Source of the DNA: Ischnura elegans
Lineage: Eukaryota > Arthropoda > Insecta > Odonata > Coenagrionidae
Length of the DNA stretch: 64,000 nt
Direction: 5' to 3'
NCBI RefSeq assembly: GCF_921293095.1
Contig: NC_060254.1
Location: forward strand, 62,356,069 to 62,420,068
A program made the translations under genes and the position numbers. The notes beneath the pieces were generated by a model. That model was not told the origin of the DNA, did no database searches, and worked only from the letters and a program-made list of their open reading frames with translations. Shown piece after piece: positions 24,881 to 36,715 of this stretch. Each line of letters starts with the position of its first letter. Positions within the stretch are counted from its first letter, which is position 1.

Positions 24881-27800
24881 GTGCCGCACGAGAATGAGTG
24901 AAAACACTACCCTCGGGCTACCACTGATTCTTCCCTTAGAAAAACGAACAAAAAGACAAATGGTAACCTACCTAGGCACACAGGCGTCAGGCCAAAATGG
25001 TACATACTACACGCATCACACGAAACATGCGCCGTAATTTTAATATTCCATAACATTGTAAATAATGTAATTAATGAATATTAAATATTTCACAATGCAA
25101 GTTCAAAATTGTTGATTTTTCTATTTACGGTACCCAAAAAATGTAATTTTTTTTTGTTCTTAAGGAGTATATCCCCATGACTAATAATAAATTTCATTCA
25201 TGACATAGGTTCTGAATTCTTACCCCTTAAGACCTGAAATATTAAACATTTATTACGTGACCCTCAATAGTGATGCACATCAAAATTCAAAGTTCTACCA
25301 GGGTACCGTTTTTTACAACGGAGCATTAAAAAATCGCACATTTCACTACCGACTGGTTCACTCATGCAAACATCGAGTAAATTTATTTAATACTTCTCAC
25401 CAAGGAAGAAGGTTTGTGGGATTTTTCGTCTTCGAGTGTAAAAAAATGAATGAAAATCGAAATCTGACTTGGACCCCTTCCACGTAGGAATCGGCAGAAG
25501 AATATTATTTTTCCATTCGAAAATATATTAAGTACGGTTTCAAACGCAATATCTTGATAAGAACATTGCCGACATATGCTTATTATATCATAAAATTTTT
25601 CGACGCTCGGGGGATTAGAATTGAAAATCAGAACCCCTCGAGTACATAAATAAGAAAATAATAAAAATAACAGCATTTAGAATTTTACATTCGAACACGA
25701 TTTGAAATCCAAATAGGGAAAAATCAATTCCATCAGATATTTCAAAAGAGGGACAAGCCAAATCAACACCACTATTGAGGATTATCATACGTATGTTCAG
25801 AAGAAGCATGTTGACTGTACCAGATGCTCGTATCATTAATTACAATTTTCACAGTTATTCGAAAACTTACCCCCACTAAGGAAGGCTAATTGCAATTCAA
25901 ACAACTTCCCAACAGGAATAAAAAAAAGTATCAACTTCGACTAACAATAAGACCACGCTTGGTTTATAATGAACGGCATTAAAAAGCTTTACGTAGGGAT
26001 GAGATAGATGCAAAGAGAAGCCGGCCGGTATATACACAAACCATGCCGTAGCCCAACTTTAAGACAATACGACTTTGTTACCACATTGCAAACCACTCAT
26101 CGCAAAGTACTGCGCAGATAACCACGAGAAAAATGATAGCCAGAACTTTAAAAGATATAAGATCCCAATCAATGCCGAAAATTTGGAGTATCAATCACGG
26201 ATAAGCCGAGTTAATCCAATGAAAAAGTCATCCAGTACTCGGGACGCCCATGTAAACCCCTGGGGGACTAATCCAAACTCCCATGCATCAGTAAACTCTG
26301 ATTGCGCTAGTGCCCTATTGCCTCCTCTCAATTAGCAACGATCGCGTTTGAACCCCATCGCAAATCCAACCCATAGGCTTCACCCAAATAAATTATTACC
26401 CTCCCCACCACCTTATGTACTTACGATTTGGTGTCGACTGAATCTCATTCAAAGGCGGGCTCCGCCTCTCAAAAAATCACCCATTTCCACCAATCGACCC
26501 TCCCTTACACGTGCCGGCAATTACAACCAATTCAATCGCTTTGAAGCACAAAGTAACCATTCTGGCAAACGGAAGAAGTGAGTGGGACAAATACGTGGTC
26601 TCGTACATAGGTAGAGGACTGACTAATTACCAAAAAATCGAGATTCGCGCTCGCCAACGGGCCTCGCTATTCATTTAATCCATTACCTAACACACCTCGT
26701 AGCTCCATTAAAATATGAATCACGAAAATAGCATAGTTACGACCCATGACTTATGCAGGGCTGAAACTGGGGCGGGGAGGGGGGACACGTGCCTCGGGTG
26801 GCAGATTTCACGAGGGTTTTGTTTTGAAAAGTTTATCTTAAAAATTAATTTCAGTATTCTAATGAAGTTATTTAACAATATTTATTAATTTATAAATTAT
26901 CATGCAATATTATTTATAAAACCTCTTAATAGCAAACATATGGTACGTAATTTCAACTACCGCATCTAGAAAAAAGTATTATATTTTAGTGATGGGGGAC
27001 CAGCGAGGGGGAGGTATAGGGAGGGGGATCAGGGCAAACTGATGTTTGACCCCCCCCCTCGGCGACACTCCTAGTTCCGACCTTGAACTTAGGAATCATT
27101 TTACAAATCCCACAGCCGAAAACGCTGAGGTGCTGGGCGGTAATAAAGAAAAACATTGCTTTCGAGAGATAATTTTTTCCGCCGAAACGAGCCCATTCTT
27201 TACTACCCCATGCCGGAGAGATACATACGTCAATTAGTAATCTGTACCATTTAGCAATAGCCCATCACATATGTAATTGATTTAGTGTAAAATTTCCCCC
27301 TCAAACACATTTACTGCAAGCGCAAAGAATTAAATTTTTTATAAGAAATACGAGTCTCGAAATGACGCGATTTTAATCATAGGGACCTTGAGCATTTCCA
27401 TGTATGCAGAAAGGATTCTCGGGTTTTCCACCGCGTAATTGACTGCATGAGTACCAAAGTTTCAAAGAACGACATGCTCTTCATCCACAGTGAATCTTTT
27501 GAATGCAGAAAGAAGGATCCCTGAGGTTAAAGAGCAAGTCGTTCTTCGAAACTTCGGGAGACATAAGCCAGCTAATCGAGAGAAAACCCGAGAATCCTTT
27601 CTATGCTTGATACGCCAGGAAAATCTAATATCTTACATTTCCATGTATGCCATTGGAAAAAGCTTAGTGAATTAGACCCTAAGGTGATATTTTCTAGGAT
27701 CTTTCGCGTATATTTCTCATCACATTTAGTTCCAGGAGCCAACCCTACGTTCAGACACATACCCCACGGATCCATTAACGGCACGCCAGGTTAACGTCAC

Positions 27801-28605
27801 TCCGAACATATTTCCTACCAGGCAGGTTTCAACCACTAATCACAACTATTCTTCTGCCTTAAAAAGCTATCCGAATTTAAGAGCCTAAGCGTTCAACACG
27901 CACGATATGACCTGAATACATTATGGGCAACATAGGTTTCATTCTTAAAGATTAGCAAGCACTTCCAATGCTTCTTGCTGCCCCCTTATGATTTCTGCAC
28001 ACGACCCTCGAACATCTCATCCGTTATGCATCACTACTGACGGCGACACTACTCAAGAAAATGATCTCATCCCATGCGAACGAAATGGGGAAGTAGCATG
28101 ATTACTAGGATGAACCTTAAGCCGGGGACTCGATTACGGACAAGAGGGAATTCCGCACGTCAAGGTCATTTGACTTATCCCAAGGAGCGCATAAGGCGGA
28201 GAGACGTGATACACAAGAATTGTGAGATCTGGGTCCGATATATCCAAAAGTCATCTGATCGTAACTAACGCCAAAGATCTATGCAGTATCATACACATGT
28301 CACACGATGGTTTACAGGCAAACTATGTAATCCAAACTGTCCCACTGTGACATTATTTCGCGCCCTGCTAATTCGTTAGCGTTAAATAGGGCTATAATCA
28401 GAAAATTAACACACACAACGTAAGGCTACCACAGTAAATTTCGAACTATGAATGAGAAACTATATTTTTTTCTCAAACCGTTCCGAAATACCAGCAATAA
28501 AAATAAAATCACTGCCTTAATAATGTCACAGAAATTATTTATCACCGTTAAATTGCATTCATAACAAGAGAGGAGAAAAAGATACTGTGTAAAATTCATA
28601 TTATT
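24881..28605. other. gene-free intergenic DNA
   Basis: Mostly AT-rich. A G-rich or C-rich patch lies at 26765-27060, with a run of C near 27050. No gene or transposon end was recognised. Confidence 0.45.
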
Positions 28606-28655
28606 TTACACACACACACATATCTATATATATAAAATTATATATAAATATTCGT
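28606..28655. repeat. CA/TA microsatellite
   Basis: A short CA run is followed by TATATA and AT-rich text. Confidence 0.8.
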
Positions 28656-30905
28656 ATAGATTCTTGGTCAGGGAACCGGGTAAGACTTATGAAAGCCAAC
28701 ACTTTGATAAGATTCCCTCACTGTTTGTGATATAAGCGTGACCCCTGAAGATGAAAAGGGAGTCACTACATGGAAGATTGACCTCAAGAAACGTTCCCTG
28801 GAGCCACCCTCCAGAATATTTTACGAAAACGACAATGTCGGCGCCTGCCTCTTTCCAATGTATTCTGAGGAACGCCTAGCCCAGTGACACATCCCCGATT
28901 TTGGTATGTCTTGTGCTCCTGTAATTACACAGGGTTTACCCTTAATTTACACATGTTACTTGTTTTCGTTGAGCGAAGGGTTCATTTGCCTTATTAGTAT
29001 GTACAATTATTTTTCTGCAATGTAACTCCACCAAATTTGTTGCTCTCCTTCACGATGAATGACGTTTCAGTAGACATTTATCCATTGGTTATGGCTCTTT
29101 TTGCTGTTGGTTCAATATATTTAAAATGGTGGGTCGCTATTCGCCTATCAGTAGAATAAAAAAATTGGCCATTGTCGGTGGAAAAGACACTTAATGTCAA
29201 ACTCATGCGCAAAGAGAAATGTCGAAATCCTGAGTTAATCATTTATTCCTCTTTCATAAGTGACATTTAACTGTGGTGTTTGAAAGCATTAACAAGATGT
29301 TTCAACGAGAGGCAAATAGAGGCAAGCCACAATCAATTCATGTATCTCCACTGCAGTGTTTCTCTTTTGCAAAACTCTAGCAACACATGCAACAATATGA
29401 CAGACATCAGCGCCACAACGACAGGTGACAAGGCAACGACCGGTAGCGGAGCAGAGTGAACCTGGTTGTGGAACGGGCAGGTTGGCACTGCCAGTCATCC
29501 AAATTAGTTAACATAACTATTATTTATTTGGAACAAATTTTCCTCCAGAACTTGACCTGAAAACTAAACGAATTTACATCTTTCATTCATTTCTTATCGG
29601 CGAAAGATCCAAACCTTTACCTTTTAAACGCACACACTCGCCCCACGATCCGCCCTCATTCCCCCTCGCGACATTTTAAGTCATCACGTCAGGGGGAAGC
29701 AAAGCCATTAGGATGGTCGTTTCGCGTTATCCGCCCTTCCACGAATAAACCCAGCTGCTCCTTCGAATTCGGCTTCCGCCCCCGCGTCCACGCAGCGCAA
29801 TAAAACATCCCCAAAACCGACTCTGCTTTCCAAAGCCTTGAGGCTGGAAAAAGGAGACTGTGTAAAACGGGATCACTGCGAGATACCGAGAGGGATATCG
29901 CAAATAAGCAAAAATACATGCAATAAGGCTACGGGGTGTTCCAAATATACTGTGGTCGACACTTAAGCTTCTCGACGTGGAAATTACAGAAAACTGTAGC
30001 AAGCTCATTAACCCCTTGCGCTGAAATGACGAGTCTAGCTCGTCATGAACCTCCAATGTCAAATCGGGAAATCGGATTTCCATAATTTTAGCAGTAATTC
30101 TAGCATATTTCATGAAAAATGATGCATTGGTAGTAATAAAATTAATTTATACGAGTAGCGATAGCTGTGTTCTAGATATATTTAATTAAATACTTTACGA
30201 TACGAAATAAAAATAACTTTTTATTTCACTACTCTACGTTGATTATAAACTACAAAATATCATTTCATTGCCTAAAACTCCGTTTAAAAATAAACACATA
30301 AAGAATAGAAGAGGATAGGAGCTCGATAATCAGAAAAATTGAAGTGAATGGGGCTAATGCGGGGCTGCCTTATGAGTATTAGTTTCAACATCGAGTGTGC
30401 TAATAAATAGAAATGTAATTGTTTATGAACACGATTTTGAATAAAAAATTAATAATTTCCATTGAATTAACTTTAAAAGGGAATTCTATGAGATAAACCA
30501 GGTTCAAAGCCGATTTAATTGAACTGAGCCATTCTGTACTCTTTCTCGTTAGTTTAAATTCTCATTAGTAAGGTAATTCATGTATAGCTATTTACGTATG
30601 ATTAAGTAGCAGAATTCTAATATCCTGAACTTGACTGAACATTTCACACTAACCAATTTTAATGCTATGCAATTGTTCCTGAGAGAATGTGTATTTGTCT
30701 GGCTATCCGAAATTCTAGAATTTAGTACATCACATTCACATAGCCTACGGGACTTCCTAAAAATAAAGTACCTATTGATGGATAAAGACGCTCAATGTGA
30801 AATACAGAATTTAGTTTAATATTTACCAGGAATTCCAACAAGGAGGAGGAAAAAAAATCTTCCGATTGCTCTACCAAGCCACTTGAAAGTATTCCCAATT
30901 AACAG
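28656..30905. other. gene-free intergenic DNA
   Basis: No gene recognised. The minus-strand frame at 29727-30113 lies in a mildly GC-rich patch and carries no motif. Confidence 0.45.
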
Positions 30906-30907
30906 GC

Positions 30908-30945
30908 AGGCTACTTACAATTATTTCAGATATTGTAAGTAGCCT
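30908..30945 (+). repeat. perfect 13-bp hairpin
   Basis: AGGCTACTTACAA (30908-30920) pairs with TTGTAAGTAGCCT (30933-30945) across a 12-nt loop. Confidence 0.85.
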
Positions 30946-31274
30946 ACTCACAAATATTTCAAATATTTTCTCACGAGCCATCCGTATAACAGGACATTAA
31001 TTTATATTAATTTCCTAAGCTAATAATCCGTCGCATTATACTAGTAAGCGGCCGTAAGCATGCCTCCTTTTAGCTTCCCCAGCTACGGAAGTTACCTACC
31101 GGTTAGAAATTCAAGACCCATTAGACACATCGGTGGATACGAGAGAGTCATGGATAGATTACTGAGAAGAGCAAAAAAAAGGAACGAAAGGAAGCCTATG
31201 AAAAATAAGTACTAAGGTGAATAAGCGAGAATCAAGACGGTATTCAATGGCTTCCATAGAATGACGAAATAAGG

Positions 31275-31421
31275 ATCAAGATGCAAGAAAGAAAAACAGT
31301 GGCTTTCAGTCCTAAAATGATTTCACTATTCTCATGGTATAATGCCTCGGAAGAACCCTTAAAATGGCGCCGTGGAATGGAACCTATAAACTGAAGTCAT
31401 TTGTTGAGGCTTTTCCAAACT
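31275..31421 (+). repeat. 147-bp dispersed repeat, solo copy
   Basis: It begins ATCAAGATGCAAGAAAG and ends TTTTCCAAACT. It matches 32844-32990 at roughly 94 percent by eye, but here it lacks the inverted arms that enclose the other copy. Confidence 0.85.
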
Positions 31422-32736
31422 GAGAGTGATTGTACCGCCATCGAAAGGACGCTACGACAGAGAACCACGATTCTTTTCGAGAACTTCGGATCTACAACGT
31501 ATAAGGAACGAGATAGGTCACTGAAAGACCTCGATTAGACAAACCTAGACGAAAGGAATGTTGCTGTTTCGGCCATAGACGATAAATAAATGCTCGCCGG
31601 GGATTATATGTGCTATTGTGCTAATCTTGGTCCAGGAATTGTTTAAAAATAACCTCGCACGCTTAAGAAGACCATCAATCTGTTTAATATTGGATAACAT
31701 AAGGCCCCGATGTGCACACACAATCATAATATGAATAGTAAAGGAAGGAACCTCAAAATTAGACCACGAAAAAAATACATAAGCTTTTTGGTCAATAGCC
31801 AAATATGAAATTAACACTGACCATAGACCAAATATCAATTTATACGTCAAGACTAATAGACGACATAAAGATTCGCCACTTTTTCTTCAATATTACTAGG
31901 CAGCGCAGCACGACGTTAGATTTCAATCTCTTGTCAGCTCCAAAATTACCCATCCTCTTCATTTCCCTCGATCACGACTTCAGAGGAAAGTACACCTAGG
32001 TCTTCAAGTGCACACTCCCTTTGCCAAGAATAACCAGGAGTATCATCGAATTAAGTTGTGAGTTTGTGCACGAAAGAGAAGATCGCATATAAAGAATACA
32101 AAGTGCGTATGATAAGGCCCACATATTAAATATACTTTATTTACTGGCACTGGCCCAATCTAATACTGGCACTATCCGAATTAGTTTTTACACCCAAGTA
32201 TAAAGATATTAAAATTAAGCAATTATGACGCTGAGAGGAACAGGTCATTGTGGGCATGCTGGCTGAGCGGAGAATATGTCCATCTCTGCCAAGGTTTCCG
32301 GCAAGGCAGCCCTGTTCAAATAAACTCAGTGAGTGATTCAAGAGGACGGCCATCAAGATTCCCTTAATACTGAGATCCTTACGGTCAACGAGGGATTAAG
32401 GGTCAAGTCCCTCGGATCTCACAACCAAGAACATACATCTGCGCGAACGGTTACGTACCATAATCTTAACACGCAGAGCGGGTTTGGCTGCTGATATATA
32501 TACCTCATCCCTGAGGTTACACGAGCAAATATTGAGTCGCAATCCCTTGACATATATATGCAGATTCGGCAAAGGATACGAGAAAAAACAATAGACGAGT
32601 CAATGCCATCGCGAATATTTTGGTATCTCCACATGAAATATCTTCACTGACATAAAAGTCGCGAGTTAAACCGATAAAATCAACGCCCAACAAATGCCAA
32701 CGGCATACTCAAATAAACGCTAATCTGATACTCAAC
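31422..32736. other. gene-free intergenic DNA
   Basis: AT-rich, without recognisable coding sequence. It separates the two copies of the 147-bp repeat. Confidence 0.45.
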
Positions 32737-33124
32737 AATAGATTCTACAGGCTGGTGATGGTTTTCCGGGTTTACACCGCGTTGATTCATGTTTTTGCGG
32801 ATGACAGTTTCGGCCGCGTTCCAGCTCCCGTCTTCGGGTCCAAATCAAGATGCAAGAAAGAAAAACAGAGGCTTTCAGTCCTTAAATGATTTCACTATTC
32901 TCATGGCATAATGCCTCGGAAGAACCCTTAAAATGGTACCGTGGAATGGAACCTATAAAACGAAGTCATTTGTTGATGCTTTTCCAAACTTTTGGACCCG
33001 AAGACGGGAGCTGGAACGCGCCCGAAACTGTCGTCCGCAAAAACATGAATCAACGCGGTGTAAACCCGGAAAACCATCACCAAACAACTCACCGCGGTAG
33101 CCTCCGTAATAATAGATTCTACAG
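32737..33124 (+). mobile_element. fold-back retroposon, family 2, with 14-bp target-site duplication and captured 147-bp core
   Basis: AATAGATTCTACAG occurs perfectly at 32737-32750 and 33111-33124. Inside, a left arm (32751-32843) and a right arm (32993-33085) are inverted copies of each other at about 95 percent by eye, from GGTGATGGTTTTCCGGG to CGTCTTCGGGTCCAAA. Between them sits a copy of the 147-bp repeat of 31275-31421. A tail of about 25 bp (33086-33110) lies only on the right. The architecture (arm, core, arm, one-sided tail, long target duplication) is that of the 15.5 and 38.8 kb elements, although the sequence is unrelated by eye. Penelope-like origin is inferred. Confidence 0.8.
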
Positions 33125-33156
33125 TTTTATAAATAACTACAGTTTTATAAATAATA
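33120..33156 (+). repeat. 18-bp tandem repeat, 2 units
   Basis: CTACAGTTTTATAAATAA is repeated head to tail at 33119-33136 and 33137-33154. The first unit overlaps the right target duplication of the fold-back element. Confidence 0.8.
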
Positions 33157-34540
33157 ATAATTAACGACACGATCAATACTTCGAAAATCAAACAGCACAA
33201 ACCTTTCCATCGGATTTCCAGTTTCCCACCTACAGCTGATGTTTCAGCGCAGAAAGATAAATATTCTTTAAGTAATGAATGACAAATTTACTCTTCTTAC
33301 GCGAACGGTATGAATAATAATAAACAAAAGTTTAACAACAATACCATAGGGTAGCGTGCATCCGTTTTTTTTTTTTACTTTTAAAAAATTTCAAATGATT
33401 AAAATTCGATTTGTAGAATGAAAAAATATCAAAAAATGTTCACGTTAAATTCCACATTTACAAAACGTAAAAAAAAAACAACCATCCAGAAATCTTTGAA
33501 ATTTCGGATCTATAAGGAATAGATGGGATGTACCATCAAAGTCAATTAATTAATTGGAACACTCTTAACTCGAATGAAATTGGATACCAGATTTCTGAGG
33601 ATGCAAACGAAAGTAAAACAAGTTATCACTCGAGAATCAACCTCCATTGCAACTCTCAATTTTTCAAAGGCTTCTGAAGCACAAGTGGCAGAGCAAATGT
33701 CATTCAAATTATTATGAACTCAACCAGGCCTGCAAGCCAGTATACCACTTTAAGTCCACGGGGAATTCCATCAACACAAGATGCCTACAAGAAAAATTTC
33801 ATTTGCGAAAAGCCGTTCACCCACCTCAGGATTCCAAACCTCGAAAAAAAGACCGGTCAGTAAATAATATCTCATATAGAAGTGCTTAATACGTAAATTC
33901 CTTTAAAAATAATCAGGTGTAACTTAAATGTGTATAAAATAAAAACTTAACCATTTTTACTACGGTTTCAAATACATATTAGCGAAAATCATTAGAAAAA
34001 GGTTTTCGATCAGTATCTTCCTGAGGACGCAACGGTGTACTCAGAATGTCATTACAACACTAATTGTAAGCAAATTTTTCACTCAATAATTACAATACAA
34101 TGTTCCATAACCGCTACAGATATAGTTTTCTTCATACTCATGTAGCATACTCATCTGTCATTCCACTTTTCAATAGAGGAAGTGAGAAGCCTGGGGGTAA
34201 AATTGATTATTTAATCTAAATTGAGTTAGGAACAGACATTAGGTAAAGAAAACGAAAGAGGTCAACTAGATATTAGAAGTGCATTTGATTTTCCACCCGA
34301 TGCCAGCACAGAACAGAGACTCACTCGTATCCCTTAGCCTTAAAGTTTGTGTACATTGCTTTTATCATTTTCTGTACCAAACTCTTCTGAGAAAGGAAAT
34401 CACTCGTACACATTGGTTTATCACCCCCTCAATTGAAATAACCTACTTTTTCTCCCAAGGTCATAACATTTAACAAAGCTCTTTTAATCGTAACTTTCGC
34501 TGCAATTCGCTCAGGCCAACTGATCGGAAACGAAAAACTT
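33157..34540. other. gene-free intergenic DNA
   Basis: AT-rich, with a T run near 33366-33377. No gene recognised. Confidence 0.5.
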
Positions 34541-34925
34541 TTGGACCGAATCAAACGCGAGCATATAAAACACGCCATCTGTGGTGTCGGACGGCGGAGG
34601 CGCGGCCCGGATGCCTAGGCAACCGTAAATTGTTCATGAGCCGACCAAGTAAATGTAATCCTCGTAATGGACGGCGGATGGCCCCGTGAGGAATGCGAAA
34701 GGAGGAATGCGCGGAGGTGGCGGTGGTTGTTCCGCGGCGGATCCGAATGCCCCCCGGAGGCGTCCCTTTCGCTCCGCGGATTCCATGGGAACAAAATCGT
34801 TCCACTCGGACTAGCACGGCGCGTGGTGGGACACGTATTAGACCGACACCAGCGCTCGCTTGCGCCCTCCCTCCACCCGTGCACAGGAGCGGAGACAACA
34901 AGAATGCAGGACGACACGGAGAACT
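34541..34925 (+). promoter_or_regulatory. CpG-rich tract with upstream TATA-like box (candidate promoter)
   Basis: CATATAAAAC at 34562-34571 is followed within 30 bp by a strongly CpG-rich block to about 34900. Frames here are open on both strands, but the translations are arginine, proline and serine-rich without motifs. A TATA box before a CpG-rich start region would fit a promoter. It could equally be the start of a GC-rich repeat. Confidence 0.25.
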
Positions 34926-36655
34926 GCGGAAAACAGCTGCACGGCGAGCGGTGGACGGGTTTTTTTGCAAGTTCCGAAGGAGACTTCCGTAAGAGAGGTA
35001 GTACCCAGGGTGGACAGTTTCCAATGGACACTTATTGACAAAAAAGAAATTACACGATCATTCTAGAATTTCAAGCCTACTTTCACAGTCATCCAGATCA
35101 TTTGATACACTGCATTTTGCCAAAACTCATCCTTTGAGTAATAGGGTAGTTTCCTTCATCAAAGAAAACGAAAAGCATTGATTGCGATTCGTTACCCACC
35201 ATTAGTGTATTCAAAATATACGAATTATTTCGTTTTAGAAATAGCGGTTTAGACGAATGGCAATGGTCCATTTTTATCCTCATTTGAAAAGGGCCAGATT
35301 GGCGCCCATGCGATGCCACTCCACGTGACGTCACAGGGACCTAGTTTCTATACGAGAAGATAGGAGTTATACATCGTCTGAGGTTACCAATGCATGCATG
35401 AGGCGTAGAGCTCAGGGAAACATGTCTTAATAATCACTTATTAAAACTGGCTAAGGTCGGAAAGTTTTCTTCATTTGATAAGGTATTAATAATCCTTATT
35501 TAAGACAAGCGCTACCAGCCAGCAGAGTACTCAGCTACCTGCTAGCAGCCTGCGTCGTATCAGCGCTAAGTCTCGCCTCAAGGTCACCTCACAGGGGGGC
35601 AGCGGGAACCAGAAATAAGTCTCACGGAGAGATTTCCCGGCATTCATACTTACGCGTCGCGTTTTCGCGCGCTTGAAAATTTTCACTTTTCATTTAATCG
35701 CGAAAAATAGATATCGTCATTTAAAAATTTAAATGCGTGAAATACGTACTCCAGGTGTAATAATCTTTCGATTTAGGCAATAAAAAAATAATAGGAAACC
35801 ACCCTATTGTGATATTTTCAGAGGAAAAATCATGCCCTGACCATGATTCGAGCTTCTAAATTCGCCCCAGGTGTTCTAACATTTGAAGTAGGTATCATTC
35901 AAAGTATCATCTTTCTCTGGGGCGTTTTTCTGCTAAATAAGGGTCGACATAGATCGTGCAGCGGAAAACAGCTGCAAGGCGAGCGGTGGACAGGGTTTTG
36001 TGTGAGTTCCGAAGGACACTTAAGCAAGGGACCCAGGGTGGACACTTGATGACAAAAATTGAATTCCACGACCATTCCAGAAATTCCAGCCTACTTTCAC
36101 CGTCGTATTGACTATTTGATACTTTGTATTTTGAAAAAACTCATCCCTTGAGAAATATAGAATTTTCCGTAAAATCATTTCTTGACAAGATTTCGAGCTC
36201 ATGAAATAATGAATTTTCCAGAGAGGGAAAAGTATGTCTTGACCAAGATTCGAGCTTCCAAATTCGCATCAGGTGTTCCACCATTGGAATTGTCAAGGTA
36301 TCTTCTTCGTCTGGGGTTTTCCTACTAAATAAGGGCCGACGCAGTGCGTGAAGCGGAAAACGGCTTCACGGCGAGAAGTTGCCGGGATTAAGAGAGTTCC
36401 GATCAAGAATCCGGGGGGTGAGACACGTGGTATCCCTGGGGTGCAATTCATATATCAAATGGAAATCCCCCGACTTACTTTTCCAGAATTTCCAGACTAC
36501 TTTTATAATTTTTCTAGACTATTTGATGGTGTGTATTTTGCCCAACACCCATATCTAATAAAATTCCAAGGGGGAAAAATCATTTTCCTTAACCGGGATC
36601 CGAACCCGAATCTCCCGAATGCGACTTCGATGCTCTACCACTCAAACTACTGAAG
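34926..36655 (-). repeat. array of three SINE-like units (about 350-400 bp spacing)
   Basis: Blocks with GCGGAAAACAGCTGCA(C/A)GGCGAG or a close variant occur at about 34928, 35960 and 36352. They are followed by TTCCGA, then a CCAG(A)ATTTCNAG(C/A)CTAC block and a CATTTGATAC-like block. A second module with ATTCGAGCTTC(C/T)AAATTCGC lies at about 35845 and 36248, and its counterpart at 36596 is tRNA-like on the minus strand. The order suggests minus-strand SINE copies, tandemly arranged and diverged. Confidence 0.65.
35322..35333. promoter_or_regulatory. overlapping E-box and CRE palindromes
   Basis: CACGTGACGTCA contains the perfect E-box CACGTG (35322-35327) and the perfect CRE TGACGTCA (35326-35333). 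No gene starts nearby, so it may be part of a repeat and not a working enhancer. Confidence 0.35.
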
Positions 36656-36715
36656 TCAATTCCTCCTCTAGAGAGTTTTTCTACAAATTCGGGAGATACG
36701 AGTTCGAATCCCAAG
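36581..36715 (-). mobile_element. tRNA-derived SINE head with inverted partial copy
   Basis: On the minus strand a box A with one mismatch (36639-36649) is followed by GGTAGAGC, then the box B GGTTCGGATCC (36596-36606). This is the clearest tRNA-like layout in the window. A second, plus-strand copy of its 3' half (36687-36711) has box B AGTTCGAATCC. The 25-nt arms face each other, from TTCGGGAGAT to the box B, and form an inverted repeat. Confidence 0.6.

Noticed and set aside
34551-35024. Minus-strand frame of about 157 codons in the CpG-rich block
   Set aside because: Several frames on both strands are open here, the translation is Arg-rich with no domain, and part of it overlaps a repeat unit.
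36581-36655. A functional tRNA gene
   Set aside because: Box A has a mismatch and I cannot draw a full cloverleaf with a credible anticodon arm. It is part of a repeat array, so a SINE head is more likely.
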